A stretch of DNA of 60,000 bases, taken from Branchiostoma floridae. Its lineage: Eukaryota; Chordata; Leptocardii; Amphioxiformes; Branchiostomatidae. The position numbers and the translations under genes are program-made. The stretch's first letter is position 1, and every line of letters begins with the position of its first letter. The stretch lies in the NCBI RefSeq assembly GCF_000003815.2, contig NC_049991.1:16788776-16848775 (forward strand). The letters are read 5' to 3'. Below are positions 42,884-54,689 of the stretch, piece by piece. Under the pieces are notes generated by a model. That model did not search any database. It saw only the letters and a program-made list of their open reading frames with translations, and was not told the DNA's origin.

Positions 42884-45800
42884 TCACACACACAGACACA
42901 GTGCCACACAGACACTCACACACACACATTCACACACACACACACGCATACTCTTACACACACTCACACACAAATGCCCGAGAGAGCACACACACATACA
43001 CATACACACACTCACAGTCAAACACACACACATATATGAACAGACACAAACGCGCACACACTCTTATTCACAAAAACATGCACATACACAGAGATACACA
43101 CACATTCACACTCATAGAGTCATATTCATAATGTTTTGATTTGTTTGGTAATACATAATGTATTACATTAAATGTGCTCAAAATACCATCTGTATACTAA
43201 TTACAAATGTGTTTGATTACTATTAGTTCTTGAAAAGGGTTCTATTGGGTGTATTTTGCTATACTTCTGCACAATAAAGTATATTGGTAGTCATTGTCAA
43301 AATAACAGGGATTGGCACTAACACCCATTTCATTTTTAGAAAAAAATAAGTCAACTTAGCAAAGTCCCACTTTGCAATGCTGTTCCATACAGGTGACATG
43401 ATAACTCAAAATTAGTAAAAATGATGAATAAAAAAGTTATAGCACAAGTTTTATAATTGGCTCTTATCCTGGTCTTCTTTTACAATAAAAGAGAGTACTG
43501 TTTTAGTCTGTTAGTGTTTCTGTAGCTATAGAGTTCTCATGTGATGATGAATATAATGCCTATGGTACAACAAGCTGCAGAGCTCTGCATGCTTGTAATA
43601 CAATATTGCACCACACCTAATGGCAATTATCACTCAAAGGCACATGTGCTAGAGCCAACATAAAGCAACTTTGCTAGGATCTTCAATTCAGGTCTATTAT
43701 ATATTTAATGTATAATCAAGTTGTGACAATTTAATCAGAGACTCTTTCATACCACTGGATTTACCCTAAAGGTCAGGCACAGGCCCAATGATTGATCACA
43801 AGTTGCCAATCTTACTTTATTCTTAGTATGAACTGTCAGAATCTGGATTGGCCCTAATGGTCTTCTGGTGAATTCAGTAGATTGAGTACAAACACCCCCT
43901 TGGAGCCTGATTCAGACAGTTAACATTGATACCAGTATTCGTGAACAGGACTGGACCATCCTGTGCCTGGGTGTCACCTATTGCACAGTAATTGATTCAA
44001 AGTTGAATGATATGAAATATCAGCTCGGCTAATTATCATTAGTGCTTCATGACAGGTGCAAAAATAATATAGAGTACACACAATGTAAGAAGTGATGTGA
44101 TCTGGCCATGAATGAACAAGTGGTGTGTTCAATGTCAAGTGTATCATGGGTTACTAACAAAATGGATTATGTTTAGCTAAAAGTTTCCAGCATTTTGACT
44201 ATATTGCTTACTTTTGATATTTTAAAAAGAAACTATGCTTATAGATAGGAATTATCCAATAAAGAAATATGATATTTCTCATGGAAAATGCAATTCCTAA
44301 TCATAACATCTGGTATAGGATGATATTCTGCTTTCATTGACCACAACCAAATTTTTTGTAACCTGCCTATAGATGTACATCCTATTACTACTTTCCTCTG
44401 GGACAATAATGACTGGTTTACTTCTCACCATAAGGTGGTGCTGACTTAAGTTATTATTAAACCATGATTAAGGATGAACATGAACATATGAAAACCTTTG
44501 GGACTGCAATCGTCTACCTCAGCAGATTTAGATCCACCTAACTCGTACTGATAGTGATATGCCACCTACATGTTTATGCATGTACAAGTTTATAAAATCC
44601 TACCTAAAAGGACTTGGAGGTCAAGGGACTAGGTAGGTAGGTAGGTAAAAGGGCCCGGTAAAAGGACATACGTAGTACATGAGCAGTTAAAAAAATGGTA
44701 TCAGTCAAAAGAACTTCAGAATCTATTTCTTTCGTATATATTTGGGGTGAAACACACAAAGCGCAAAAAATTCAGTGCGCCAATCAAAAACCTTTCACAA
44801 AAATGCCTTTATTGTGAGATTGAAGTGGTCAGAAAGGATACCAGACTAAACTTAAGTATGGTATAATTCTGAAACCAAAGTATGGTATATTGAACAACAT
44901 ATTCATTTCATTCAACAACATTCAACAATATATTCATTTCATACAACATATTATTCATATTTGTTCCTAAACACCTTCTTTAAATTTGACTTAATCAGTT
45001 AATGGAACTGACTTTGTTATTGTACTACATTAGTATCTGTTTCATAATATTTTGCAATTTACAACAGTTTGCTAATTTCTCAGCTACTTTGGACAGCTGA
45101 AAGTTGATGCATCGAATTCGGATGTCATCCATATAATCAAATCAACAGACATGTAGCCTGAGTGCATGTATACATACCCAGTATTTCGAGCCCAGGGATT
45201 ATCTTATGATTTATCATAATAATCATATTGACCCTAACTCTGGCTTTCCACGTTTTTCTGCAAAGTTGAGTTTCAGCTGTGAAACAGTGTCAAAAGTTAA
45301 TGTCCCTGCATAGACTATGGAAATTAGTGACAAGTTAGTTGGTAGTGGGGGAGTCATTTATCATAAGGGTATTTGAATAAACTAGCTAGGGATGTGTAAC
45401 TACATGTAGATGTACTATCAGGTACTGGTACAGTAATCAGTTACAGAGGTTTAGGTACCAGTCAAGACCTGAACAGCATAACAGAGACAATTGAATATCA
45501 AAACAGAGTAAACTAAAGGTTTCAGGTATCTTATGCAGAGAACATGACATGGAGAGGCTTTCAAAACAAAGATGGTACTGATTTCACTGCCGAGCACCCG
45601 TACACATTCCTAGTATGTCTTGTCATGCCTGATAAATCATACCATAACAGATACCACTGTGCTTAGTAACACCTGTGGATGGAGAACAGGTACAGCAAGA
45701 ATTTCTAGTGGGAACGTTAAGAATTATTGAATACAGTCAGTATTTCCAGGGCGTACGGTAACAATTACGAGGTACGGCAAAAAATTTCTATCTGGTATAT

Positions 45801-46716
45801 AGCAAGATCAATAACTGATACATTTGTTGTATAGGGGAAGAAAGGAGTTTCAAGGGTGTGGGCATGGGGAACTGACATGAATATCACAACTGAGTTAGAC
45901 AATAAGCATACCTCCAATGGAGTTTCTGGCTTGTTCTCATTATATATAGCGATTTTAGGTTTGAAATTGCCTGATTTGGGTGACAGGTAGAAACCACCTT
46001 ACACAGTGTACGAAAGCAATGAGTGAGCCAAGGAGGTAAAAAAAAAACCTCCTTGGTGCCATCTGAGTGACATCATCTGTCAGGGCCTCAGCCAATCTGG
46101 CTTTACCTGCCAAACTATTAGTATTAGAACTTCTGTGTTAGACTAGATTTGTGATACTTTTATGTATATACATGTTTTGACTTGTTGTGACCTGTACCTA
46201 GCTCGGTTGGGCAAAACTGTACAATAAAGGTCTTCATTCGTTCATTCATTAAAAAGCCTGGGAAGTGAAATGTCACATTTTTGGCTGATATCTCAATACT
46301 TCATATCAGTGGCCTTTTTCCCCATGGCTATAAATTCCAAGCCATCAATAATAGTGGTGAATCATAAAACACAATAGGTGATGTGGACAATGAAGAAAGC
46401 AACTTGGTGTTGCCTATAAGTGTCTCCATATCGAGTCATAAATCCTGGCAACAGCATTTTGTATATTGTTTAAGTGAGAACAGGATTCCTATCAATTATC
46501 ATTTCAACAAACTTAGCATTTGAAGTAAACTATCATAATAACAGTCACAGATTTGCTCAAGGATTAAGCAGACAATACAATTAAAGTTTAAACATCAATA
46601 TCATGCAAGTAGCACATCTGTGTTTCATGATTTCATCACTTATTGAGGAGGGCATATTTTGCTTCCTGTATTGTATATGCAAGCCAGGAGGTTATAAACT
46701 CAATGATGCAAGTATA

Positions 46717-46780
<64 letters not shown>

Positions 46781-48654
46781 CATCACAATCAAAGGATGTC
46801 CTGTGATGTTCACTGCATCATCCTAGGAAGTTAGCTTTTGATATATTGACTGGTTTGAATGCACTTTTCCACAAGGCAATATTAGCTATATAGTGAGCTA
46901 TAGGGGCTATATAGTGAGCTATAGGGGGCGGTTCAGGTCCAGAGGATCAGGTCCTGGTCCGGACCTGAACCTGGACCTGATTCAGTATGTCGAAACTTGT
47001 GAATGGACAATACTCAAAACAACGGTCCATTTCGCTACAAAGAAATCTGTTTTGTGGAGTGTTTGATTCCCACTGGCTTTTTAAAATCCTACGAGGCTAA
47101 CTGCCTCTGTACGACTGACTGCAAAACTGACTATAGGCTCTACTCTACTTCGCTCTTGTTATTTTCATTGACCGGTAGGCCCCAAAACGTGTGAATGCCT
47201 GTTCATTTTCCAATAGGTCCAACAACCGATCCACCAATTTTTTTCAGGTTCGTTTTTTTCTGGACCGGTCCATTAACATTAAGAAAAACCGGTACCCACC
47301 CTTAGTGAGCTACTCAAAGAAACAGTTAGACAGTCAACTCTTTTGTGTAATGTAATTAGATGTTTTAGGTTGAACACAGATAACAGCCTGGCATTTTGGA
47401 TTCCTTCATCAATAACTGTTTACCACCGATATTCTTTTTACATCAAACATCACGCGATTGGAATGCCCTCCAGGAATATATAGTCCAAGCCAAAAACTGG
47501 GAGGCATATAAGAAGTAATTTACTTCAACNNNNNNNNNNNNNNNNNNNNNNNNNNNNNNNNNNNNNNNNNNNNNNNNNNNNNNNNNNNNNNNNNNNNNNN
47601 NNNNNNNNNNNNNNNNNNNNNNNNNNNNNNNNNNNNNNNNNNNNNNNNNNNNNNNNNNNNNNNNNNNNNNNNNNNNNNNNNNNNNNNNNNNNNNNNNNNN
47701 NNNNNNNNNNNNNNNNNNNNNNNNNNNNNNNNNNNNNNNNNNNNNNNNNNNNNNNNNNNNNNNNNNNNNNNNNNNNNNNNNNNNNNNNNNNNNNNNNNNN
47801 NNNNNNNNNNNNNNNNNNNNNNNNNNNNNNNNNNNNNNNNNNNNNNNNNNNNNNNNNNNNNNNNNNNNNNNNNNNNNNNNNNNNNNNNNNNNNNNNNNNN
47901 NNNNNNNNNNNNNNNNNNNNNNNNNNNNNNNNNNNNNNNNNNNNNNNNNNNNNTGTATCTCAATGGATTAGACCAACCAATCTTGGTGTTGTGTGTAAGT
48001 AAAGTTTAGTTTTTCCACATTGAATAAGGTAACTTACATTAAGTTACTATATAATGCTTCCAGTAACAGGTCAGGTCACCATTCTCTGGTCGGCTTCGTT
48101 GCAATTATAATATAAGGGGTGTTTGACGGCCCAGTCGGCCTGCTTCTGATTAGACTTCCTATGAGTCCTATGAGACTTCATTACCAGAGGGGTTTACCTG
48201 CGCTTTTTCGTTGTAAATAACCTAACCCCGTAAAAGTTCCCTGGCGTGCGCTGGTGAACTGGGCGGACGGGCCACTCTCTCAGCCCCGTAGAGATAGCGA
48301 CCAGCTCCCGATGGCATAGTTACCAGGCTAGGCACCCGGTTGTGTCACTATTCGCAGACTAGTTTTACCACCTAAGATACTAGTAACGTTAGTAGTAGTA
48401 GACAAGGAAAGTTGGGTATATAGTGACCACAACGTCAGTATATAAACCGCTCAGGGCTTACAAAAATGATTTTTCTTGGGGCGAGATCGATGACCGTGAG
48501 TGTTACCTATGAGCTACTTCGGGTTTTCAAACCATGATTTTTCCATACTTCATTGTTGGTTATCAAAGAGAAAACTGAAGCCAGGATTATAAGACCTACC
48601 TGATGAACGTGTTACGTAGAATGAATATGCCTGGAAAGGAGTTTCCAGGCTCAT
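42400..48654 (-). CDS. Small protein candidate, function unknown (3 exons seen, 69 aa)
   Basis: Exon 1 (48654-48600) is MSLETPFQAYSFYVTRSS, near-identical to exon 1 at 30369. It can join an internal exon (45970-45912, NFKPKIAIYNENKPETPLE) and a last exon (42495-42400) ending DGSRREADYAEMD. Phases agree (1, then 0). The last two exons look like genuine coding DNA, but the link to exon 1 is inferred and exons may be missing in the gap at 47530-47953. Convergent with the + strand gene ending at 36901. I recognise no family. Confidence 0.5.
42755..43122. repeat. Long imperfect (CA)n tract
   Basis: About 370 bases of CACA with scattered changes, within an intron of the - strand candidate. His/Thr frames across it are artefacts. 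Confidence 0.95.
43140..45911. other. Intron-like stretch, little seen
   Basis: A+T-rich, no convincing exon on either strand. A (GTAG)n run lies at about 44630-44648, and a small duplication (CAACATATTCATTTCAT) at about 44896-44950. Confidence 0.5.
45912..45970 (-). CDS. Small - strand protein, internal exon
   Basis: On the - strand: acceptor CACCCAAATCAG, then 59 bases reading (G)NFKPKIAIYNENKPETPLE, donor GAG|GTATGC. Phase 1 to 0. Confidence 0.6.
46180..46252 (+). mobile_element. 3' end of a non-LTR retroelement with ATTC tail
   Basis: CTGTACAATAAAGGTCTTCATTCGTTCATTCATT: AATAAA followed by ATTC repeats. This is the usual 3' end of CR1/L2-type LINEs or their SINEs in lancelet-like genomes. 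The body is not recognisable. Confidence 0.5.
46713..46779. repeat. (TA)n microsatellite
   Basis: About 65 bases of perfect TA. Confidence 0.95.
46920..47302. mobile_element. Short hAT-type element with 8-bp target duplication
   Basis: Flanked by TAGTGAGC at 46912-46919 and 47303-47310. The right end reads GGTACCCACCCTTA, the reverse complement of the hAT-like terminus TAAGGGTGGGTACC. The left end is TATAGGGGGCGGTTCAGG, with nested GGTCCGGACC palindromes. Carries no transposase. A 22-base tandem duplication of the left junction (GCTATATAGTGAGCTATAGG...) precedes it. Confidence 0.7.
47530..47953. other. Assembly gap (424 N)
   Basis: Run of N. It sits about 650 bases downstream of exon 1 of the - strand candidate, where a second exon could lie by analogy with the + strand gene. 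Confidence 0.99.
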
Positions 48655-48875
48655 ATCGCCGACCGCCACACACCTTCTGTCCGATCTGTGGGCGCCGCCA
48701 TGTTGGGTCAGCATCACGGGTTGTTGACCCCGACTCCTGATTATCCCAGCGCGAACTCTTCGCTAATCATACGGCCTCAGTCCATTAGAAGGCACTGATC
48801 ATCCGAACGTATTCGCAAATCATGCCCCATGATTAACAAACCTTCATGATAATAATGATAGAATCGGGTGCTGTT
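48561..48875 (-). promoter_or_regulatory. Promoter plus first exon, second arm of the inverted duplication
   Basis: Reverse complement of 30149-30464 with a few substitutions and one indel. On the - strand it carries the same YY1-type CAACATGGCGGCGCCC before the ATG at 48654. Confidence 0.75.
48600..48654 (-). CDS. Small - strand protein, exon 1
   Basis: Encodes MSLETPFQAYSFYVTRSS plus one base, then CATCAG|GTAGGT. The upstream MAAP-frame ATG in this copy is shifted by an indel and stops early, supporting the MSLE start. Confidence 0.55.
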
Positions 48876-51800
48876 GGGCATCTCGATAACACTAGGACAG
48901 GAGAACAAATCAAAACGTCATCTTCAAACCCTCGTCGAATATTTGATTCGATACATTAATCCAAATGCGAGAACAGATCTCTCATGAACATGACTGTGGT
49001 GTTATCGATAATATTTTGTACAGCCTCGTAGTACTATTGTCTATATACTTTATAGTATATAGACAATAGTAGTCTATAGCTAGTAGTTGTTATTGGTTGC
49101 CATAATTTTGCGATTATTGAGCAATAAAATTCATCATTTTCATCATTAAAGACGGTTTCGTCCACCCTCCTTGGTTTACCAAACTTTCGGATATGCCCAT
49201 AAATGTAACCTCCCCAAGCCGGACCAGCCCACACTCGGATGCCAATTATCCCTCCGCAAAGTTCCAAAGTAGCTGATGTACAGCCCGTCGCCCAATCGCT
49301 ATCGATCTTGGCGGTACTTTGGACACAACGTCACAAGTTCTGCATGTCAAGTCAGGCAGGATGAGACCGTGACCTTCACACGTGCAGAGGTCAGACACCC
49401 ACGGCGCCAAGATAACGTATGTCTGCAGCAGACTAACATACCGTGAGACAATAAGGCCACTGGCAGGTTGATTTGATTAAATGTAAGGGTAGTGGTAGTG
49501 TGGTAGCTGGTTTTGGCATCTATCACATGGAGTTCGTGCGATTAGATGCCTATGTTAGTTGTACACTCAACCCAAGAAAAACTGGAGTCTTCAGCTACTA
49601 CGGGTTGCTGCTTCTCTGTTTACTCTCTCTCAGAGTCAGTGGATGACATCCTCTGGGAACCCCAAAGCTGATCTGAGCTCGCGAATAAAAAAAAGTTTCT
49701 AAAAAAATTGTCTTCATTATGACATCCAAGTGGCCAGGAAGGTTGAACATATGACTGAACACACGAGTATGGTATACCGTACAATAGATTCTTCATTTTT
49801 TTTTCTTTCACATTTTCTTTTACTTTGGGATCGACTTTTAAATTAACATTCTACGACATTAGTATGCTTTTCCCGTTCTTTCAACTTACAGCATATCTTA
49901 ACTCTTCATGCAGCAGCTTTGTAAGATTTACAGTATGATGGAAAAGTTTTGTTTAGAAACTGCCGATAAAATTGATGCGTGCGGATGTCACCAGCATTAT
50001 AAACATGGCCTAACAGTGCAAAATTACGGCCATATTGGAACTTTGAAACTGCTAATGTTCTTGGCTGTTGCACGAAACAGCAGTAGTTTTGACAAATGGG
50101 GGCCAAATTACTTGGGAATATCTATTCTTCGACTCCTAAATGACCCTATTTACGATGTGAACCGCCAGCATTGGTGATTAACTCTGGACCCTTCGTAGGA
50201 TTCGTTTAAAAATCCAATCCGAAAATCTTGTACGTAATTTGCAGCCTTGATGGCAAATGACTCCAATGGCTTTTTTGGTCTTACAGCGAGATTCTCAACA
50301 ACTTAGAAGTACTTTGGAGGAGCTTACGATGATTTGAGGCTTAAAGCAATCTCTCCAAAGGCTCACATGCATCAGACTGGTTTCAGCTTAAGTTATCAGG
50401 TACCATAGGGTACTTCATCATACGACATGATAGGTACATACGTACAGAGTCGCGCCTTTGTTAACGCTAATCTGGTAAGACGACAAAGATGCATGGATTA
50501 CTCCATGTATTGATCCTGGTTCTTTATCACACAGCTTTGGCTGGTATCATCCACTTTCCTTATTGTGGCACTTCGTTCTAAACTCTTATCAGCTTTTAAG
50601 CTCCAATCTTAATAGCCTCCCGCCTTTACAACCTCCCCCTCCTGAAACATTGTTTAATGGCCATGCTGTAGGTGTTTTTATATGACCACCAAACATAACT
50701 GTAAGGAATCCCTCTTCGATTCCATTTCAATTTTGCTGGCTGTAGCAAACGCCCCCCCTTGCACCAGGCACCGATCTCATGATGATCATATTTGAAATTA
50801 GTAGATAAACGTTACTGCTTCACTGCTATTATCTCTTAGAAAACTTTATGACTAACCAGGTGCATCGTTTCCTGTTTACAGGTATTTAATTCCGTTCGTA
50901 TTTTATATCGCGTGCCCCTCTCACAGCATTTTGAGTCAGAAATTATACCTTAAACTGCTCCCACACCTCACATCAAAGTGGGTTTCGTAAATATCTCGTT
51001 AGATCACAAACATGGACATTAACGATTAAGTAAGGCGCAATTCCCTAAGTAAATAGTGCAAATATAATGCCAAATACCGCCTAGTACTGCGGATTTTCCC
51101 TATAAACTTTATTGCATAAACTTTGCGAGCTGCCCTCTCTCAGCAGTGATGAGGGTGTATTTTACGCTCACCTTGTTGATACTTTACCAGACAAGTTACC
51201 GCGCCAGTCTCACGATTCAATCAGTTTTATCCTCCAAGCGTGGATGGGACCAAATTAGAATCCACTGACTAGCTCATTTGGTGTTACAAACGGACCCGAC
51301 GAGATTTTAATGATGTCATTTACTGGCTAGCTGCTGCTTGTTTAGGAACCCCCGCGAGACTTATAAACCAGTCTTCTCAGCGGGCCGTCCTTCCTACGCC
51401 CTTAATTTGCAGGGCTTTAAACAAATGTGTCCACAGTAGGCCCGGTAATGAGCACCTCAAGTTGCACGAGTTGCTTTTAAGCACCGGCTCTTAAACTTTC
51501 TTGATGAAAGTCTCTGCATGGTGCTCTGGAAAGGGACATTCATTTTTAAGCCGAACACGCCATCAACGTTTTAAAAGAACGGAGACGTTAATGTGCAAAG
51601 AAATCTAAGTAAATGGATATAACAGGAAGCTGCGAGTGTCATGGATGGAAAAGAACGAATTACTACTAGAAATGACAGAAGTTGGTGACGAACCAGTTAG
51701 AGTAGCAACTGGCAAATGCTGTGCTCAGTTTTAATCTGGGTGTTTTTGAAAAACCTAATTTCTGAACAAATCCATTTGTCTGATGGTCAGGAACTTTTCT

Positions 51801-52030
51801 ATTGAAGAGGCCGGTTCTAGGGAAATGCGACAACGCCAAGAACGATATAACAAATATTGCTACAGTCCATCAAGAGCTTTCTAAGTTATTGCTCCGGAAA
51901 TACTCACTCACACACTCACATGCACACACAAAATAATCTTTTCCTAGAGGTAATGAGTTGTAGTAGATCACAAGGCATTTTTTTAGGAATCTATTGGCAA
52001 TAGGAAATCATACCTGGTGCAATCATGGTG
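48876..52030. other. Intergenic stretch, no gene recognised
   Basis: A perfect 17-bp hairpin lies at 49033-49070 (ACTATTGTCTATATACT, four bases, reverse complement). The - strand frame 49267-49034 (MELCGGIIGIRVWAGPAWGG...) looks mildly coding-like but has no match I recognise. Otherwise nothing seen. Confidence 0.45.
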
Positions 52031-52500
52031 AAAGCAAAAACTTTCTTTTATTCATTAGTAACAATACATCATGCATCACACACATAAGGTATCACAAAGC
52101 TGGTGTATAATGCACATCTAGAAGAGTTAGAAAGAACTTTCTTTTCTTCTGTTATTCATTAGCGACAATACATTATCACACACTTTTAGGAATCGCAAAG
52201 CTGGTGTATAATGCACATCTAGAGGTTTTGATTCCCAATATCGATATTATATACGTTACTGCTTCTTCTGATGGAAGAAGACTTACAGGGTTAGCAAGAA
52301 CTTTCTTTTCTTCTTTTCTTCATTAGCAACAATACATCACCACACACCATAAAAGATCCTTGGACACACATAAGGAATCGCAAAGCTGGTGTATAATGCA
52401 CATCTAGAAGATCTGATCCCCAATATCGATATATTATATACGTTACTGCTTCTTTTGATGGAAGAAGACTCACAGAGTTAGCAGCTCCATTATAAGGCTT
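52030..52500. repeat. Three-copy tandem repeat of about 130-160 bp
   Basis: Units start near 52036, 52131 and 52292 with (AG)AACTTTCTTTT...CATTAG, and share GCAAAGCTGGTGTATAATGC then ACATCTAGA. The second and third also share CCCAATATCGATAT and GTTACTGCTTCTT. The first is shorter. Confidence 0.85.
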
Positions 52501-52950
52501 AAGAAACTGTCTGGTTTGATGGATGGTCTCGATTCCTTTAACCAAGAAGAAACGGAGCAGAACAAATGGTATGCATTACTCTTGTGTGACCAAATCAATG
52601 CTCTACACATCTTTGGCTTCCTTAGGCCCACCTTCCACCAGACGGCGGTCGCGCTGCGCTCTCACTGCGACCTAAACGGAATGTAACCTACGTTTTCACC
52701 CTGGGTATATCATACATAACGTAAAAGTATGACTGAAAATAAAACAAAGCACACAAAGTGTAAAAAGAATTTTCTATAGAATTCGTTAAAAGATTTGTCA
52801 AATCGCAGAAAGCGCCGTCCTAGTGGAAAGGGGGTATAAATATGCTACGACTGCGTACTTCGGTGCACACAGGATTAGACATGGTCCTGAGTTACTTTGA
52901 ACCAGTGCAATCGGCCGCATGGCCATGTCCATCAAGATTAAAACCTGACT

Positions 52951-54681
52951 TAAAGGACAGCATCAGAAAATCCTCAATTCATTATTTTCCAGTAGTTTAC
53001 TCATTAAAAAGTTGATGCACGTCAATTTTTACATTGATCCGCCTAATATGACCCTGTAGACACGTTTGAACTTCGCGCTCTCCTCCTCTCTCCCGCCGCG
53101 CTGGGCCATGACGTAATGGCCCCGTGCTGATCGTCTGACGTCACGGATCCGAAACTTCTGGCCAGCCATTTTGCTCGGTGAACCTCGGTCCTCTCATCAC
53201 TCCACCATTCTGGAGTTTAGTCCGCTGTTGTTGACAATTACCTTCGTGGACCTGTAAGTCGCGTTGTGAGCTGTCTACGAAGCCATAGTCCCCGGGAGAC
53301 TGAACATGAATGAGCTTGCCTGCGAGTAAACCGCGCGGCGACGGAACGAAATCAAAACAATGGTGGAGGGGGAGGTTCACGCACCGTGCCATTCTGGACT
53401 GTTACAAGAGCGAGTTCGAGTCAGTTCTTACCTTCTCCTTTCTGGACAGCACATCGATAATTACACGTAAGCTTCCACGAATTAGGGTTGAATTTACAGT
53501 TGTCCAACTAATATTGACTTAAAAAAAACCCGAGTTTTCGTGACATTTTTCCTCTGACAGCATACCCTTGATCGCTACATATCGAACGATCCCGTTTTCG
53601 TGCCCAAACAGATAGCACCAAAACTTGACAGACTCGAGCGATTCACGCCGCGCCTTTCACTTTATTTTCTGTTTCTGAGGAAATTATCTGGACTGGCTGG
53701 TTTTTCTTGTAGCTTTGGCGGAGATTGTTGGGTGTTCAATCAAAACAAATCACGGACTCTGAAACGAAGCCGATCATTTCGGGCCATAATTTCACCATGC
53801 CGGCCTGTGTACGATGGAAGCACGGAGAGCAAATAAATAAGTTTTTAACGTTACAGATTTCCGAAGAATGATGATCGCAGGCTACATAAGTGGCTAATCG
53901 CTGTGAAGCTTCATATCAAGCCGTCATGGACAATTGACAAAATTCGTCAAAATTGCCATGTGGCGCGTGGATCTGCTCTGACCATTTTTCACCCGACTGT
54001 TGTTATGACGGTGTTTGGGCGCGAAAACGGGATCGTTCGATATGTAGCGATCAAGGGTATGTTGTCAGAGGAAAAATGTCACGAAAACTCGGTTTTTTTT
54101 AAAGTCAATGTTAGTTGGACAACTGTAAATTCAACCCTAATTCGTGGAAGCTTACGTGTAATTATCGATGTGCTGTCCGGAAAGGAGAAGGTAAGAACTG
54201 ACTCGAACTCGCTCTTGTAACAGTCCAGAATGGCACGGTGCGTGAACCTCCCCCTCCACCATTGTTTTGATTTCGTTCCGTCGCCGCGCGGTTTACTCGC
54301 AGGCAAGCTCATTCATGTTCAGTCTCCCGGGGACTATGGCTTCGTAGACAGCTCACAACGCGACTTACAGGTCCACGAAGGTAAGTGTCAACAACAGCGG
54401 ACTAAACTCCAGAATGGTGGAGTGATTATTTACCGATGAGAGGACCGAGGTTCACCGAGCAAAATGGCTGGCCAGAAGTTTCGGATCCGTGACGTCAGAC
54501 GATCAGCACGGGGCCATTACGTCATGGCCCAGCGCGGCGGGAGAGAGGAGGAGAGCGCGAAGTTCAAACGTGTCTACAGGGTCATATTAGGCGGATCAAT
54601 GTAAAAATTGACGTACATCAACTTTTTAATGAGTAAACTACTGGAAAATAATGAATTGAAGATTTTCTGATGCTTTCCTTT
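52951..54681. repeat. Large inverted repeat, about 660-bp arms, 400-bp spacer
   Basis: Left arm 52951-53611 and right arm 54012-54681 are near-identical reverse complements. They include TCTGACGTCACGGATCCG, CCATGACGTAATGGCC and AAAATGGCTGGCCAG. The arms are CpG-rich, with CRE-type TGACGTCA and a YY1-like motif, so they look like promoter DNA. Each arm also has plausible exons read toward its outer end (GKLIHVQSPGDYGFVDSSQR then DLQVHEG, right arm followed by GTAAGT). Either a foldback-type transposon or an inverted duplication of a gene start. Confidence 0.85.
53903..54389 (+). CDS. Uncertain exon pair in the inverted-repeat region
   Basis: From 53903 a frame reads MKLHIKPSWTIDKIRQNCHV and on to VIIDVLSGKEK|GTAAGA (donor at about 54190). 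After a TTTACTCGCAG acceptor at 54301, a second open segment reads GKLIHVQSPGDYGFVDSSQR then DLQVHEG up to the GTAAGT after CCACGAAG. The mirror arm carries the same segment on the - strand. No family recognised; may be chance frames in a transposon. Confidence 0.2.
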
Positions 54682-54689
54682 AAATGGGT

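Noticed and set aside
42633-43139. 168-residue His/Thr-rich protein
   Set aside because: Translation of a (CA)n tract.
47520-47963. Reading frame across the second gap
   Set aside because: Made of N.
54079-54312. - strand frame MSLPASKPRGDGTKSKQWWR and its twin at 53310
   Set aside because: Mirror images in the two arms of one palindrome, antisense to a segment with better splice signals; no independent support.
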